Assembly (NCBI GenBank): GCA_945937975.1
Contig: CAMEUD010000039.1
Location: 1 to 10,303, forward strand
Source: an uncultured Clostridia bacterium
GTDB lineage: Bacteria; Bacillota; Clostridia; Christensenellales; UBA1242
Length of the DNA: 10,303 bases
Reading direction: 5' to 3'
The position numbers and the translations under genes were made by a program. Of the stretch, positions 1 to 6,568 are shown piece by piece. Position 1 is the first letter of the stretch. The number at the start of each line of letters is the position of its first letter. The notes beneath the pieces were generated by a model. It did not search any database and was not told the origin of the DNA. It saw only the letters and a list, made by a program, of their open reading frames with translations.

Positions 1-1
1 A

Positions 2-1447
2 AGTCCAATTAATATATCATATATGAAAGATTTGTCTATTGATATTGGGAATTCAAAAGCTTTTGGTATAAAAAAAGCATCAACTTCAGTATCAAAAAAG
101 AGTAATTATTCAAAATTATTATTAAGTGCGAGTTTGTTGTCTAATTCTTCTGAAAGTAGTGAAAAGTATTATTTGTATTCAACAACAGAAACATATAAAA
201 ATGGGACTGTTGAATATGATGATAATATTATTACTAAAGTTACATTTAAGAAGAACAAATCTGTACAAGAAGATATTTATGATTCCGAAGGTAATTTAAT
301 AGATTCAAATACAACTATTACTCAAGAAGAAATTCCTGCTCAAATTAATAGATTGTATGTTAATGAAAAGTATATGTTTATGCAATTTGTGGCAGAAGTT
401 GGTGAAAGCGGAAATTACAATTACATAGATAACGATGAAACAAAATCTGAATATCTTGAGTTAAGACCAAACGAGTTGATATATGATGAAAACGGAATTA
501 GTGAATTTGACTTAAAAGACTATTATAGTTCGGCACTTTCTCAAAGTTTTGTTGTTGATATGGCAAATGGTAATATTTATAAAATTAGTAATTTTAATAT
601 TGCTTTAATTTATGACATTGATATTGTTAAAGATAGTAATGACAATTATTATAAAATGACAATTAATAATAACAGTGAATTAGTCTTTACAGATATTATG
701 CCAAATAAAGAAGTTTCAATAAATAATGTTATAACTGATAAATATGGCTACACTTATGTTGCAAACTCACATATCGTTACTAAAGATTTTAATAATAAAT
801 TAATCTATTTTATAGATACCAAATATATGATTAGTGATACTAAAGAAGTATATCTGATGGATTATGATTTGGGCTCACTAATGTACCATATTGACAAATC
901 TATAGTAAATGGTGTTGAACAGCCATATAATAACACAAATATAGTAAGTGGATTAAGGAATATAAAACAAAACATTTACGAACCTTCATTGATTGGATAT
1001 TATAAAGAAAATCGTGTTTACAATGGGAATTCATATGCAGGTGGTGGTATAGAATTTATCGAAAATTCATTGTATTATAAAACTTCAGTTTCTACAAATA
1101 TAAAATGGCTTAATAATAATTTTTTAAGTTCAGTATTACTTTTAAATCTAAACAATAGACTTTATTATAAAATTGTAGATATTGAATCTTGCTTAAATAA
1201 TTCAATAATTGTGGAATCATCAAATTTTACAAAGCTATCTGAAAATTCACTTGAACAATATAAAAATGATTATTATATAAAAGTTGGAGCAAACAAAGTA
1301 AAAATTGCAAATGTTTTCGCAGAACAAACATTAACAGGAACAAAATATTATAAATTAGTTAAAACTGATAATAAAATGGAATTGATTTCATTACAAGATA
1401 TTGAATATTCTCAAAATGTTTATATTTTTCAACCAATAAATAAATAA
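2..1447 (+). CDS. Tyr/Asn-rich, beta-rich hypothetical protein, 5' end outside window (partial)
   Basis: I do not recognise this protein. The frame is open to the left edge: codons from base 2 read S-P-I-N-I-S-Y before the first Met at base 23, and that ATG has no Shine-Dalgarno sequence. The true start is therefore almost certainly upstream, and about 481 residues are visible. The visible part is rich in Tyr, Asn, Ser and Ile and has alternating short strand-like segments (for example DNYYKM, NKLIYFID, NRLYYKIV, TKYYKLVK). This resembles repeat blades of an extracellular beta-propeller or beta-solenoid. No membrane segment is seen in the visible part, so any signal peptide would lie outside the window. 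The 'YY-K' strand style loosely matches the lipoprotein gene at 3325, suggesting a related envelope role (inference). The gene ends at TAA and is followed 10 bases later by a strong terminator. Certain as a coding region, unknown in function. Confidence 0.8.
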   Translation, partial: SPINISYMKDLSIDIGNSKAFGIKKASTSVSKKSNYSKLLLSASLLSNSSESSEKYYLYSTTETYKNGTVEYDDNIITKVTFKKNKSVQEDIYDSEGNLIDSNTTITQEEIPAQINRLYVNEKYMFMQFVAEVGESGNYNYIDNDETKSEYLELRPNELIYDENGISEFDLKDYYSSALSQSFVVDMANGNIYKISNFNIALIYDIDIVKDSNDNYYKMTINNNSELVFTDIMPNKEVSINNVITDKYGYTYVANSHIVTKDFNNKLIYFIDTKYMISDTKEVYLMDYDLGSLMYHIDKSIVNGVEQPYNNTNIVSGLRNIKQNIYEPSLIGYYKENRVYNGNSYAGGGIEFIENSLYYKTSVSTNIKWLNNNFLSSVLLLNLNNRLYYKIVDIESCLNNSIIVESSNFTKLSENSLEQYKNDYYIKVGANKVKIANVFAEQTLTGTKYYKLVKTDNKMELISLQDIEYSQNVYIFQPINK

Positions 1448-1457
1448 TAAATAAAAA

Positions 1458-1505
1458 ACACTTTATAATTTGGGACACACCCAAATTCAAGAGTGTCTTT
1501 TTATT
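1458..1505 (+). terminator. Intrinsic terminator of the left-edge gene
   Basis: An 8-bp perfect inner stem (AATTTGGG 1467-1474, CCCAAATT 1480-1487, loop ACACA) sits inside an outer 5-bp stem (ACACT 1458-1462, AGTGT 1492-1496). It is followed by a T-rich tract at 1498-1505. It begins ten bases after the stop codon of the upstream gene, as expected for its own terminator. Confidence 0.85.
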
Positions 1506-1586
1506 TTACTGGGTTTACAGGGTATAGACTAAAAACTTTTTATTTTTTAAAAAATGTGTTAAAAACGCTTTACTACAAAGGTTAAT

Positions 1587-1620
1587 AAAAAAATTCGCTA
1601 AATATTAGCGAATTTTTTGT
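1587..1620 (-). terminator. Bidirectional intrinsic terminator of the DUF2188-like gene
   Basis: A 13-bp perfect stem made of TTCGCTA (1594-1600) and TAGCGAA (1606-1612), extended by A6 pairing with T6, has the loop AATAT. Both strands carry T-runs after the stem, so it can act in either direction. It lies just past the stop of the minus-strand gene at 1633. The plus-strand gene already has its own terminator, so its main job is probably to end the minus-strand transcript and block read-through. Confidence 0.85.
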
Positions 1621-1632
1621 TTTTATTAGTAA

Positions 1633-2406
1633 TTATTGATTATCTGTGTCATTGTTATTATTGTTGTTATTTTTAATCAATCTTGTTGCATTTTCTGTTT
1701 TTTGGAATTTACCATTCTTCTTCTTTACAGAAATGTTAAGTTCTTGGTTGTCAGCGAGTCTTGTTACAACTTCCATTGCTTCTTTTTTTGTTTTGCAACG
1801 CTTTGATGCTTTTTGAGCGCCAGTCTTTTTTACAACCCAATCTTTTCTTTCTTTGTCATATGTAACCATATATTTTTGAGATCTTACTTTTTCTTCTTCT
1901 TCAGTAGATAATTCTTCTGTGTGTTCTTCTGTTTCTTCTGTGGCAACTTCTGATTTTTCTTCCACAGGTTCTTCTTTAACTTCTTTTTTTACTTTTGCTG
2001 ATTTCTTTGGTTTTTCTTCTTTTACTGGTTGCTCATTATTTTCTTCAACAGTTTCAGTTTTTTCTTCTGTTTTTAAAGAATCTTCTTCTTTTTTATCTTC
2101 TTCAACTTTTTCTTCTGTTGCTTCAGCTTTTGCTTTTTTCGAAGATTTCTTTTTTGGTTTTTCTTCAACCTTTTCTTGATTTTCTTCTTTTACTTCTTCT
2201 GGTTGAGCAGTTTTTGTTTCTTCAACTGTTTCTGGCCCTTTGGCTTCTTCGTTGTTTGATTCATTTGCAACTTCTTTGTTAGTTGTTTTTTCATTATTTT
2301 CTTTTGTTTCAGGTTTATCTCTAAACACAATTAAAAGAACAACAACTGTTATGATAAGAATTGCACATACAATCAAAGTCCAATAATTTTTTAAAAATTC
2401 TAACAT
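1633..2406 (-). CDS. Membrane-anchored protein with Lys/Glu-rich tether and C-terminal DUF2188-like domain
   Basis: A 257-residue protein. I chose ATG at 2406 because AAAGGAGA lies 6-7 nt upstream, while the longer frame opening at 2445 has no ribosome site and overlaps the predicted -10. Residues 9-28 form one strongly hydrophobic helix. Residues 31 to about 173 are low complexity, dominated by E, K, T, V and P, and likely an extended or coiled tether. Residues about 178-240 look like DUF2188: a Tyr-rich strand, D-W-V-V-K-K with Trp190, an Ala-Ser-Lys stretch, K-T-K-K-E-A-M, then a strand and K-K-N-G-K-F. The C-terminus is poly-Asn. DUF2188 proteins are usually small and soluble with no established function, so tethering one to the membrane by about 140 charged residues is unusual. 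Topology is unclear because charges flank both sides of the helix. The gene is monocistronic, with its own promoter and terminator. Confidence 0.85.
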   Translation of the reverse strand: MLEFLKNYWTLIVCAILIITVVVLLIVFRDKPETKENNEKTTNKEVANESNNEEAKGPETVEETKTAQPEEVKEENQEKVEEKPKKKSSKKAKAEATEEKVEEDKKEEDSLKTEEKTETVEENNEQPVKEEKPKKSAKVKKEVKEEPVEEKSEVATEETEEHTEELSTEEEEKVRSQKYMVTYDKERKDWVVKKTGAQKASKRCKTKKEAMEVVTRLADNQELNISVKKKNGKFQKTENATRLIKNNNNNNNDTDNQ

Positions 2407-2433
2407 TTTGTTTCTCCTTTGTTTACTTAAATT

Positions 2434-2462
2434 AGTATACACCAAAGAGAGTAAATATTCAA
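2434..2462 (-). promoter_or_regulatory. Sigma-70-type promoter of the DUF2188-like gene
   Basis: On the minus strand, TTGAAT (plus coordinates 2457-2462) and TATACT (2434-2439) are separated by exactly 17 bp. Transcription would start near 2427, giving a leader of about 20 nt that contains the AGGAG ribosome site. This supports the ATG at 2406 over the earlier one at 2445. Confidence 0.7.
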
Positions 2463-2546
2463 TATTTTTTTGTTAAATTATTCTGTGTTTTTGTAATAAA
2501 ATAAAGCAAGTGGTGAATAATTTAGAGAATAAATATTTCATATTGC

Positions 2547-2575
2547 TTGACTATTGTTATTTAATTTATTAAAAT
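2547..2575 (+). promoter_or_regulatory. Sigma-70-type promoter of the secreted-protein gene at 2637
   Basis: TTGACT (2547-2552) and TAAAAT (2570-2575) have 17-bp spacing. The predicted transcript start near 2582 gives a leader of about 55 nt that carries the hairpin at 2589-2611 and the GGAGG ribosome site. Confidence 0.6.
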
Positions 2576-2588
2576 TACATTGAGTAAG

Positions 2589-2611
2589 TAGTAAAACTTA
2601 TTGTTTTACTA
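2589..2611 (+). promoter_or_regulatory. 5'-leader inverted repeat upstream of the secreted-protein gene
   Basis: A perfect 9-bp inverted repeat, TAGTAAAAC (2589-2597) and GTTTTACTA (2603-2611), has a 5-base spacer and no T-tract. It starts only a few bases after the predicted transcript start. It could be a 5' mRNA-stabilising hairpin or a protein operator. It is not a terminator. Confidence 0.4.
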
Positions 2612-2636
2612 TAAATTGAGAAGGTTGGAGGCGCAT

Positions 2637-3266
2637 ATGCGTAGAAGATTTATTATTACATCATCTATTGCAATAATTATTTTTGCAGTGTGTCTTTTTG
2701 GAATAAATGTTTATGCAAAAATGAATCAATCTTTCTCAATTTCAAACACAATCGGGTTTGAACCATCATCATCAATTTATGTTGCTCTTGATTGCAAAGT
2801 TTCAGGTTGCAAACAAGCAAATTTAACAACTCCACCACAAGGAAGTTCATATTCAACAATAGAAGAATATGGACAAGCACTTGGACTTGTTCATAAAGTT
2901 GATTTCAATGAATCAATGCGTGGAGAAGATTCGCAAGAGTGGCTTGACCAAGAAGATAATGTTTGGAATATTACAGAGAGTCTGTCATTTGTTGATGCTT
3001 CAACTCCAATAGTGTATGAAATTGTTGTTTATAATTATTCTTTTGTTCCAATCAGAGTTACAATCGAATTTGAAAACACATCAAATTCAGTAATTACAAA
3101 TAGTGCAACAACAATAGAAAAGCTTGATGCTTATGATATTGGAAATCAAGCAAGTTTTGCAACAATTACTTTAACAACAAGAGTTAGTTACAATCAAAGA
3201 GAAAAAGGGTTTAGCAATGAACCAAACAATTTTAAAGTTGTTTTTGAACCAATTATTGAAGAATAA
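2637..3266 (+). CDS. Small secreted or membrane-anchored beta-rich protein of unknown function
   Basis: A 209-residue protein. The start is ATG at 2637 because GGAGG lies five bases upstream; the longer frame from 2601 has no ribosome site and would begin inside the leader hairpin. The N-terminus is a classic export signal: M-R-R-R, a hydrophobic core at residues 6-23, then N-V-Y-A-K with likely signal peptidase cleavage after Ala27. The mature part has one Cys pair (Cys53, Cys58) and mostly alternating strand-forming segments such as I-V-Y-E-I-V-V-Y-N-Y and V-T-I-E-F-E-N. These resemble a small immunoglobulin-like or TasA/camelysin-like beta-sandwich. The family match is not secure, and there is no SipW-type peptidase gene or sorting motif in view. 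The lipoprotein gene follows 58 bases later but has its own promoter. Certain as an exported protein, unknown in role. Confidence 0.8.
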   Translation: MRRRFIITSSIAIIIFAVCLFGINVYAKMNQSFSISNTIGFEPSSSIYVALDCKVSGCKQANLTTPPQGSSYSTIEEYGQALGLVHKVDFNESMRGEDSQEWLDQEDNVWNITESLSFVDASTPIVYEIVVYNYSFVPIRVTIEFENTSNSVITNSATTIEKLDAYDIGNQASFATITLTTRVSYNQREKGFSNEPNNFKVVFEPIIEE

Positions 3267-3268
3267 TA

Positions 3269-3297
3269 TTGACATAAAATAATTTTAATGATAACAT
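3269..3297 (+). promoter_or_regulatory. Promoter of the lipoprotein gene, consensus -35 and extended -10
   Basis: TTGACA (3269-3274) is followed after 17 bp by TAACAT (3292-3297), preceded by T-G-A (3289-3291) as an extended -10. It begins two bases after the stop of the upstream gene, so the lipoprotein gene can be transcribed independently. I see no terminator between the two genes, so read-through is also possible. Confidence 0.7.
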
Positions 3298-3324
3298 TTA
3301 GCAGTTTATAAGGATTTATAATTT

Positions 3325-4659
3325 ATGAAAAAAAGTATTAAATATGTATTAGCACTTGTATTATGCCTATGCTTTGTATTAGTGGGCTGTACACCAAAAC
3401 TTAATATGCCAACAGGAGAAGTTAGTTCAAATGGTGGAAGTGTTGTTATGATGGGTGATTATGTTTATTATGCAAACACCTTTGCTGATTATAGTTCACT
3501 TTCTGGCAATGCAAATGAAGATGGAACAACAAAGCAAAATGCTTTATACAGAGTAAAAACAGATGAATTTGGATATACAACAAGAGATGATGATGATTTT
3601 ATTGAAAACATTGAAAAAGTAACATCAAAAATTTCTGGATTTAATAATTCAAATATGTTTATTGTTGGAAACTATTTGTATTTTACATCTCCAAACGCTC
3701 ACAAAGATAAAAAGGGTGGAGATTTGTTCAACCTTACAACATTGTTTAGAATTAAACTTGATGGGACAGGCAGACAAGAAATACTTTCAACAGAAACAAC
3801 ACAAGGTAAATTTTTCTTGGTAACAGAAGAAACTCCATATTTATTAGTTTTTGATAACAGCAAAATAATCAAATTAACTATTGGTGATAAGTTAGGAAAA
3901 ATTGAAACTCTTGTAAGTGATGTTTTAGATGTAGTTTTCCCAACAAACTATGGGAATCTTGATACATTCTATTACACAACTGATATTAGCGAAGATGATA
4001 AAACAGCAGGAATAACATCTGGTAATTACTTAAATAAATATAATTTATTAACAAAAGAATCAAATTTAATTGATAGAAATTACAGAGAAACAGTAACTTT
4101 GGTCGCACTTGAAAAAAACAAGTTATATTACAAAAAATTGGATACAACAACAAATGTTGCTTACTATTATTCAAATACAATGGGTTCAACATTTGAAAGT
4201 GGTGAACAAAAATTAACATATGTTGGAGCAACAACTTCAAGTAACACAACAACAGATACAGTTTCAAACTTTTCTATAATCAATAATGAAAATTATGTTT
4301 TTGAATATAACAAAAAAATTATGTTAAACACAGGAACAACTCCACTTGTTGATGAAGAAGCAAAAATTGAATTGATATATGGTGATTATGTTTATTATTC
4401 AACAAGCAAAGGTTTGTATAGAATAAGTTACAAAGATAAAAAGGTTCAAACAGTTGCTTTAATGGAAAACATTAAGCAAGGTGAAGGTGCTGTTGACATT
4501 GCTGGGGAATATGTATATTTCTATGCAAAAACAGCAAACAATTCAACTGACACATATTATTGCCACAGAGCAAATAACAAAGTTATTGAAGATGGCAGAA
4601 CAAAAGTTGAATGTATTGCCGAAGTTTTGGAAGAAGATATTAAAGGTAACGAAGAATAA
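3325..4659 (+). CDS. Predicted lipoprotein with DUF5050/beta-propeller-like repeats
   Basis: A 444-residue protein with a lipoprotein signal: M-K-K-S-I-K, a hydrophobic core, then lipobox L-V-G-C with Cys22 as the lipidation site. This places it on the outer face of the membrane. The rest shows recurring blades that begin with G-D/N-Y-x-Y-Y/F: G-D-Y-V-Y-Y near residue 44, G-N-Y-L-Y-F, N-K-L-Y-Y-K, G-D-Y-V-Y-Y-S and G-E-Y-V-Y-F. Several are followed by L-Y/F-R-I/V-K/S. This pattern is typical of DUF5050 and related beta-propellers, which are extracellular binding or scaffold domains without known catalysis. The AAGGA ribosome site at 3310-3314 is 10 nt from ATG. The gene is flanked by its own promoter and a strong terminator. 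The localisation is well supported; the ligand or partner is unknown. It may be a sensor or accessory lipoprotein for the neighbouring secreted proteins (inference). Confidence 0.85.
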   Translation: MKKSIKYVLALVLCLCFVLVGCTPKLNMPTGEVSSNGGSVVMMGDYVYYANTFADYSSLSGNANEDGTTKQNALYRVKTDEFGYTTRDDDDFIENIEKVTSKISGFNNSNMFIVGNYLYFTSPNAHKDKKGGDLFNLTTLFRIKLDGTGRQEILSTETTQGKFFLVTEETPYLLVFDNSKIIKLTIGDKLGKIETLVSDVLDVVFPTNYGNLDTFYYTTDISEDDKTAGITSGNYLNKYNLLTKESNLIDRNYRETVTLVALEKNKLYYKKLDTTTNVAYYYSNTMGSTFESGEQKLTYVGATTSSNTTTDTVSNFSIINNENYVFEYNKKIMLNTGTTPLVDEEAKIELIYGDYVYYSTSKGLYRISYKDKKVQTVALMENIKQGEGAVDIAGEYVYFYAKTANNSTDTYYCHRANNKVIEDGRTKVECIAEVLEEDIKGNEE

Positions 4660-4666
4660 ACTATAT

Positions 4667-4700
4667 GAATGTAAAGATTAAGTCTTTACATTCTTTTTTT
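4667..4700 (+). terminator. Intrinsic terminator after the lipoprotein gene
   Basis: A perfect 11-bp stem, GAATGTAAAGA (4667-4677) and TCTTTACATTC (4683-4693), with loop TTAAG, is followed by T7 at 4694-4700. It starts eight bases after the lipoprotein stop and isolates that gene from the dap operon. Confidence 0.9.
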
Positions 4701-4710
4701 AACAATTATT

Positions 4711-4745
4711 AGGAATACTTCATTAATATTAATGGAGTATTTTTT
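4711..4745 (+). promoter_or_regulatory. Leader hairpin enclosing the asd ribosome binding site
   Basis: A near-perfect palindrome runs from 4711 to 4744, centred on CATTAATATTAATG (4721-4734). The outer arms AATACTT and GAGTATT pair through one T-G wobble. The right arm contains the only usable Shine-Dalgarno sequence, GGAG at 4734-4737, 8 nt before the asd ATG at 4746. T6 follows directly. If folded in RNA it would hide the ribosome site or, with its T-run, act as an attenuator. As DNA it could be a repressor operator. Which of these applies cannot be decided from sequence. Confidence 0.5.
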
Positions 4746-5720
4746 ATGAAAAAGAAAATTGTGGTCGTTGGTGCAACAGGTCTTGTTGGAAGAAAAACTA
4801 TTGAAATGATAAAAGAATATAAACTTGACAAAAATGATATATCTTTGTTTGCAAGCAAAAATTCTGTTGGCAAGGTGTTTGAGATAAACAACAAAAATAT
4901 TATTGTTCAAGAACTTAATGAAAATAATCTTTTTAAAGAAAAATATGATTATGCTTTATTTTGTACTCCAGAAAATATTTCAAAACTGTACATCAAGAAG
5001 TTGGTAACTTTGGGAACAGTTGTGATAGATTTTTCTAGTATGTATAGGAAAGAATATCCTATCATAATTCCTGAAATAAATTTAGATAAGGCAAATGAAA
5101 GTATAATTTGTAATCCAAACTGTTCAACAAGTATTTCGCTTATGGCTCTTTGTAATATTCATAAGTTGTTTGGACTTAAAAGTGTTGAATATGTAACATA
5201 CCAATCATTGAGTGGTGCAGGACATAAAGCTTTGCTTGACCAAAAAGAAATCAATCAAAAAGATTTAAGGAAGTTGGATTATGTTATTGATAATAATCTT
5301 ATTCCGTATATTGGAGAAATTGACAGGCAAGGAATAAGTAAAGAAGAAAACAAAATGATATACGAAACAAAAAAGATATTAGATGATGTTAATATCAAAG
5401 TTTCGGCAACTTGCATTAGGGTAAATGTTGATATTTGTCATAGCATAAGCATTAATTTTACAACAAGAAAAAATGTAACCTTATTAGACATAGAAAATGC
5501 TCTTAAGAATTCTTTAAATGTAAAATATGTTGGCAATGATTTTTCAAAATTACAACCAAGGTATGTTAAAAATAAAAAAGATGTTTATGTTGGTAGATTA
5601 AGGAAAACAGAACTTGCTAAAAATTCATTTTCTATTTTTGTTGTTGGCGATAATTTAAGAAAAGGAGCATCACAAAACGGTGTTCAAATTTTAGATGAAC
5701 TTATAAAAAGGAGTAAATAA
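4746..5720 (+). CDS. asd: Aspartate-semialdehyde dehydrogenase
   Basis: Reduces L-4-aspartyl phosphate to L-aspartate 4-semialdehyde with NADPH, the second step of the aspartate pathway to DAP and lysine, in the cytoplasm. The 324 residues match the usual family length. The N-terminal nucleotide fold has G-A-T-G-L-V-G (9-15). The active site shows N-P-N-C-S-T with catalytic Cys126, Gln153 and S-G-A-G (156-159), an E-T-K-K segment near 207, Arg225 and His232 (C-H-S) as the usual substrate and acid-base residues, and the family C-terminal signature G-D-N-L-R-K-G-A-S-Q-N-G. R-V-N-V replaces the more usual R-V-P-V before His232. It is the first gene of the asd-dapA-dapB-aspartokinase operon. Its stop overlaps the dapA start (TAATG). 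Its ribosome site lies in the leader hairpin. No strong promoter is seen in the 45 bases after the preceding terminator. Confidence 0.97.
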   Translation: MKKKIVVVGATGLVGRKTIEMIKEYKLDKNDISLFASKNSVGKVFEINNKNIIVQELNENNLFKEKYDYALFCTPENISKLYIKKLVTLGTVVIDFSSMYRKEYPIIIPEINLDKANESIICNPNCSTSISLMALCNIHKLFGLKSVEYVTYQSLSGAGHKALLDQKEINQKDLRKLDYVIDNNLIPYIGEIDRQGISKEENKMIYETKKILDDVNIKVSATCIRVNVDICHSISINFTTRKNVTLLDIENALKNSLNVKYVGNDFSKLQPRYVKNKKDVYVGRLRKTELAKNSFSIFVVGDNLRKGASQNGVQILDELIKRSK

Positions 5721-6568
5721 TGATTTTTAAAGGTGTTTGTACAGCACTTATTACACCATTCAAGCAAGATAAGAGCATTGACTATGTTGCATTGGAAAGG
5801 TTAATAAACAATCAAATAGAAGCAAGGGTTAGTGCAATTTTGATTTTGGGGACAACAGGGGAAAGTGCAACGGTTGACTATTATGAAAGAGATGAAATAA
5901 TAAGGTTTGCAAGAAGACTAATAAAAAAACCAATAAAATTAATTGTTGGAACTGGCTCAAATAACACAAGTTCGGCTGTTAAAAATACCATTCAAGCCAA
6001 AAGGCTTGGAGCTGATGCTGTGCTTTGTGTTACTCCTTATTATAATAAAACAACGCAAAATGGAATTATTGAGTACTATAAAAATATTGATAGCATAAAT
6101 ATTCCATTCTTTGTGTATAATGTTCCATCAAGAACAGGTGTAAACATTTTGCCTAACACATACACAAAATTATGCAATCTAAAAAGCATTGCAGGAATAA
6201 AAGAAGCAAATGGTAATATTGAACATATTTTGGAAGTTTTTGAAAAAGTTGATAATCAAAAAATATATTGTGGAAATGACAACTTGAGTTTCATTTTTCA
6301 CTCACTTGGTGCAAATGGAATTATAAGTGTAACTTCAAATGCTTTTCCAAAAGATGTTGTTTATGCTTGGAAAAGTTTAGTTGAACACAAAAAGTATTCA
6401 AAAAAGTTTTATTCTATAAATAAAGATTTATTTATCGAACCAAATCCTATACCAGTTAAATATGTTCTGGCAAAATTAAAACTGATAAAAAATGAGTTAA
6501 GAGAACCTTTGATAAAACTTCAAGAAAATCACAAAAAAGTATTAGATGGAGATTTAAAGAATATATGA
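5720..6568 (+). CDS. dapA: 4-hydroxy-tetrahydrodipicolinate synthase
   Basis: Condenses aspartate semialdehyde with pyruvate, the committed step to DAP and lysine. The 282-residue (beta/alpha)8 barrel has every key residue at the same number as the E. coli enzyme: G-T-T-G-E (44-48) with Thr45, Tyr107 in Y-Y-N-K, Tyr133 in Y-N-V-P-S-R-T-G, Arg138, and Schiff-base Lys161 in A-G-I-K-E-A-N-G. The start ATG shares its A with the asd stop, and AAAAGGAG lies six bases upstream inside the end of asd, so translation is likely coupled. It ends in TGA overlapping the dapB start (ATGA). Lysine feedback cannot be judged from sequence here. Confidence 0.97.
   Translation: MIFKGVCTALITPFKQDKSIDYVALERLINNQIEARVSAILILGTTGESATVDYYERDEIIRFARRLIKKPIKLIVGTGSNNTSSAVKNTIQAKRLGADAVLCVTPYYNKTTQNGIIEYYKNIDSINIPFFVYNVPSRTGVNILPNTYTKLCNLKSIAGIKEANGNIEHILEVFEKVDNQKIYCGNDNLSFIFHSLGANGIISVTSNAFPKDVVYAWKSLVEHKKYSKKFYSINKDLFIEPNPIPVKYVLAKLKLIKNELREPLIKLQENHKKVLDGDLKNI

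Noticed and set aside
1506..1586. Possible attachment site or small RNA between the two terminators
   Set aside because: The stretch has a short A/T palindrome (1542-1555) but no promoter, no direct repeat elsewhere in the window and no integrase gene.
1919..2282. Two plus-strand open frames opposite the DUF2188-like gene
   Set aside because: They are antisense products of the Lys/Glu-rich codons, giving low-complexity Ser/Phe or Leu/Phe proteins with no ribosome site. The minus-strand gene has a promoter, ribosome site, helix and domain.
2677..2880. Minus-strand open frame inside the secreted-protein gene
   Set aside because: No ribosome site or promoter, and the plus-strand protein has a clear signal peptide.
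3986..4267. Minus-strand open frame inside the lipoprotein gene
   Set aside because: Leu/Tyr-rich antisense shadow without start signals; the lipoprotein frame runs uninterrupted with blade repeats.
4481..4681. Plus-strand open frame overlapping the lipoprotein 3' end
   Set aside because: Out of frame with the lipoprotein, no ribosome site, and it runs into the terminator stem.
4660..4745. Lysine riboswitch or T-box upstream of asd
   Set aside because: Only 86 bases separate the genes and about 30 of them are the previous terminator. Known lysine riboswitches and T-boxes are far longer and none of their motifs are visible.
4686..4910. Minus-strand open frames overlapping the asd start
   Set aside because: Phe/Ile/Asn-rich shadows spanning a terminator and the asd N-terminus, with no ribosome site.
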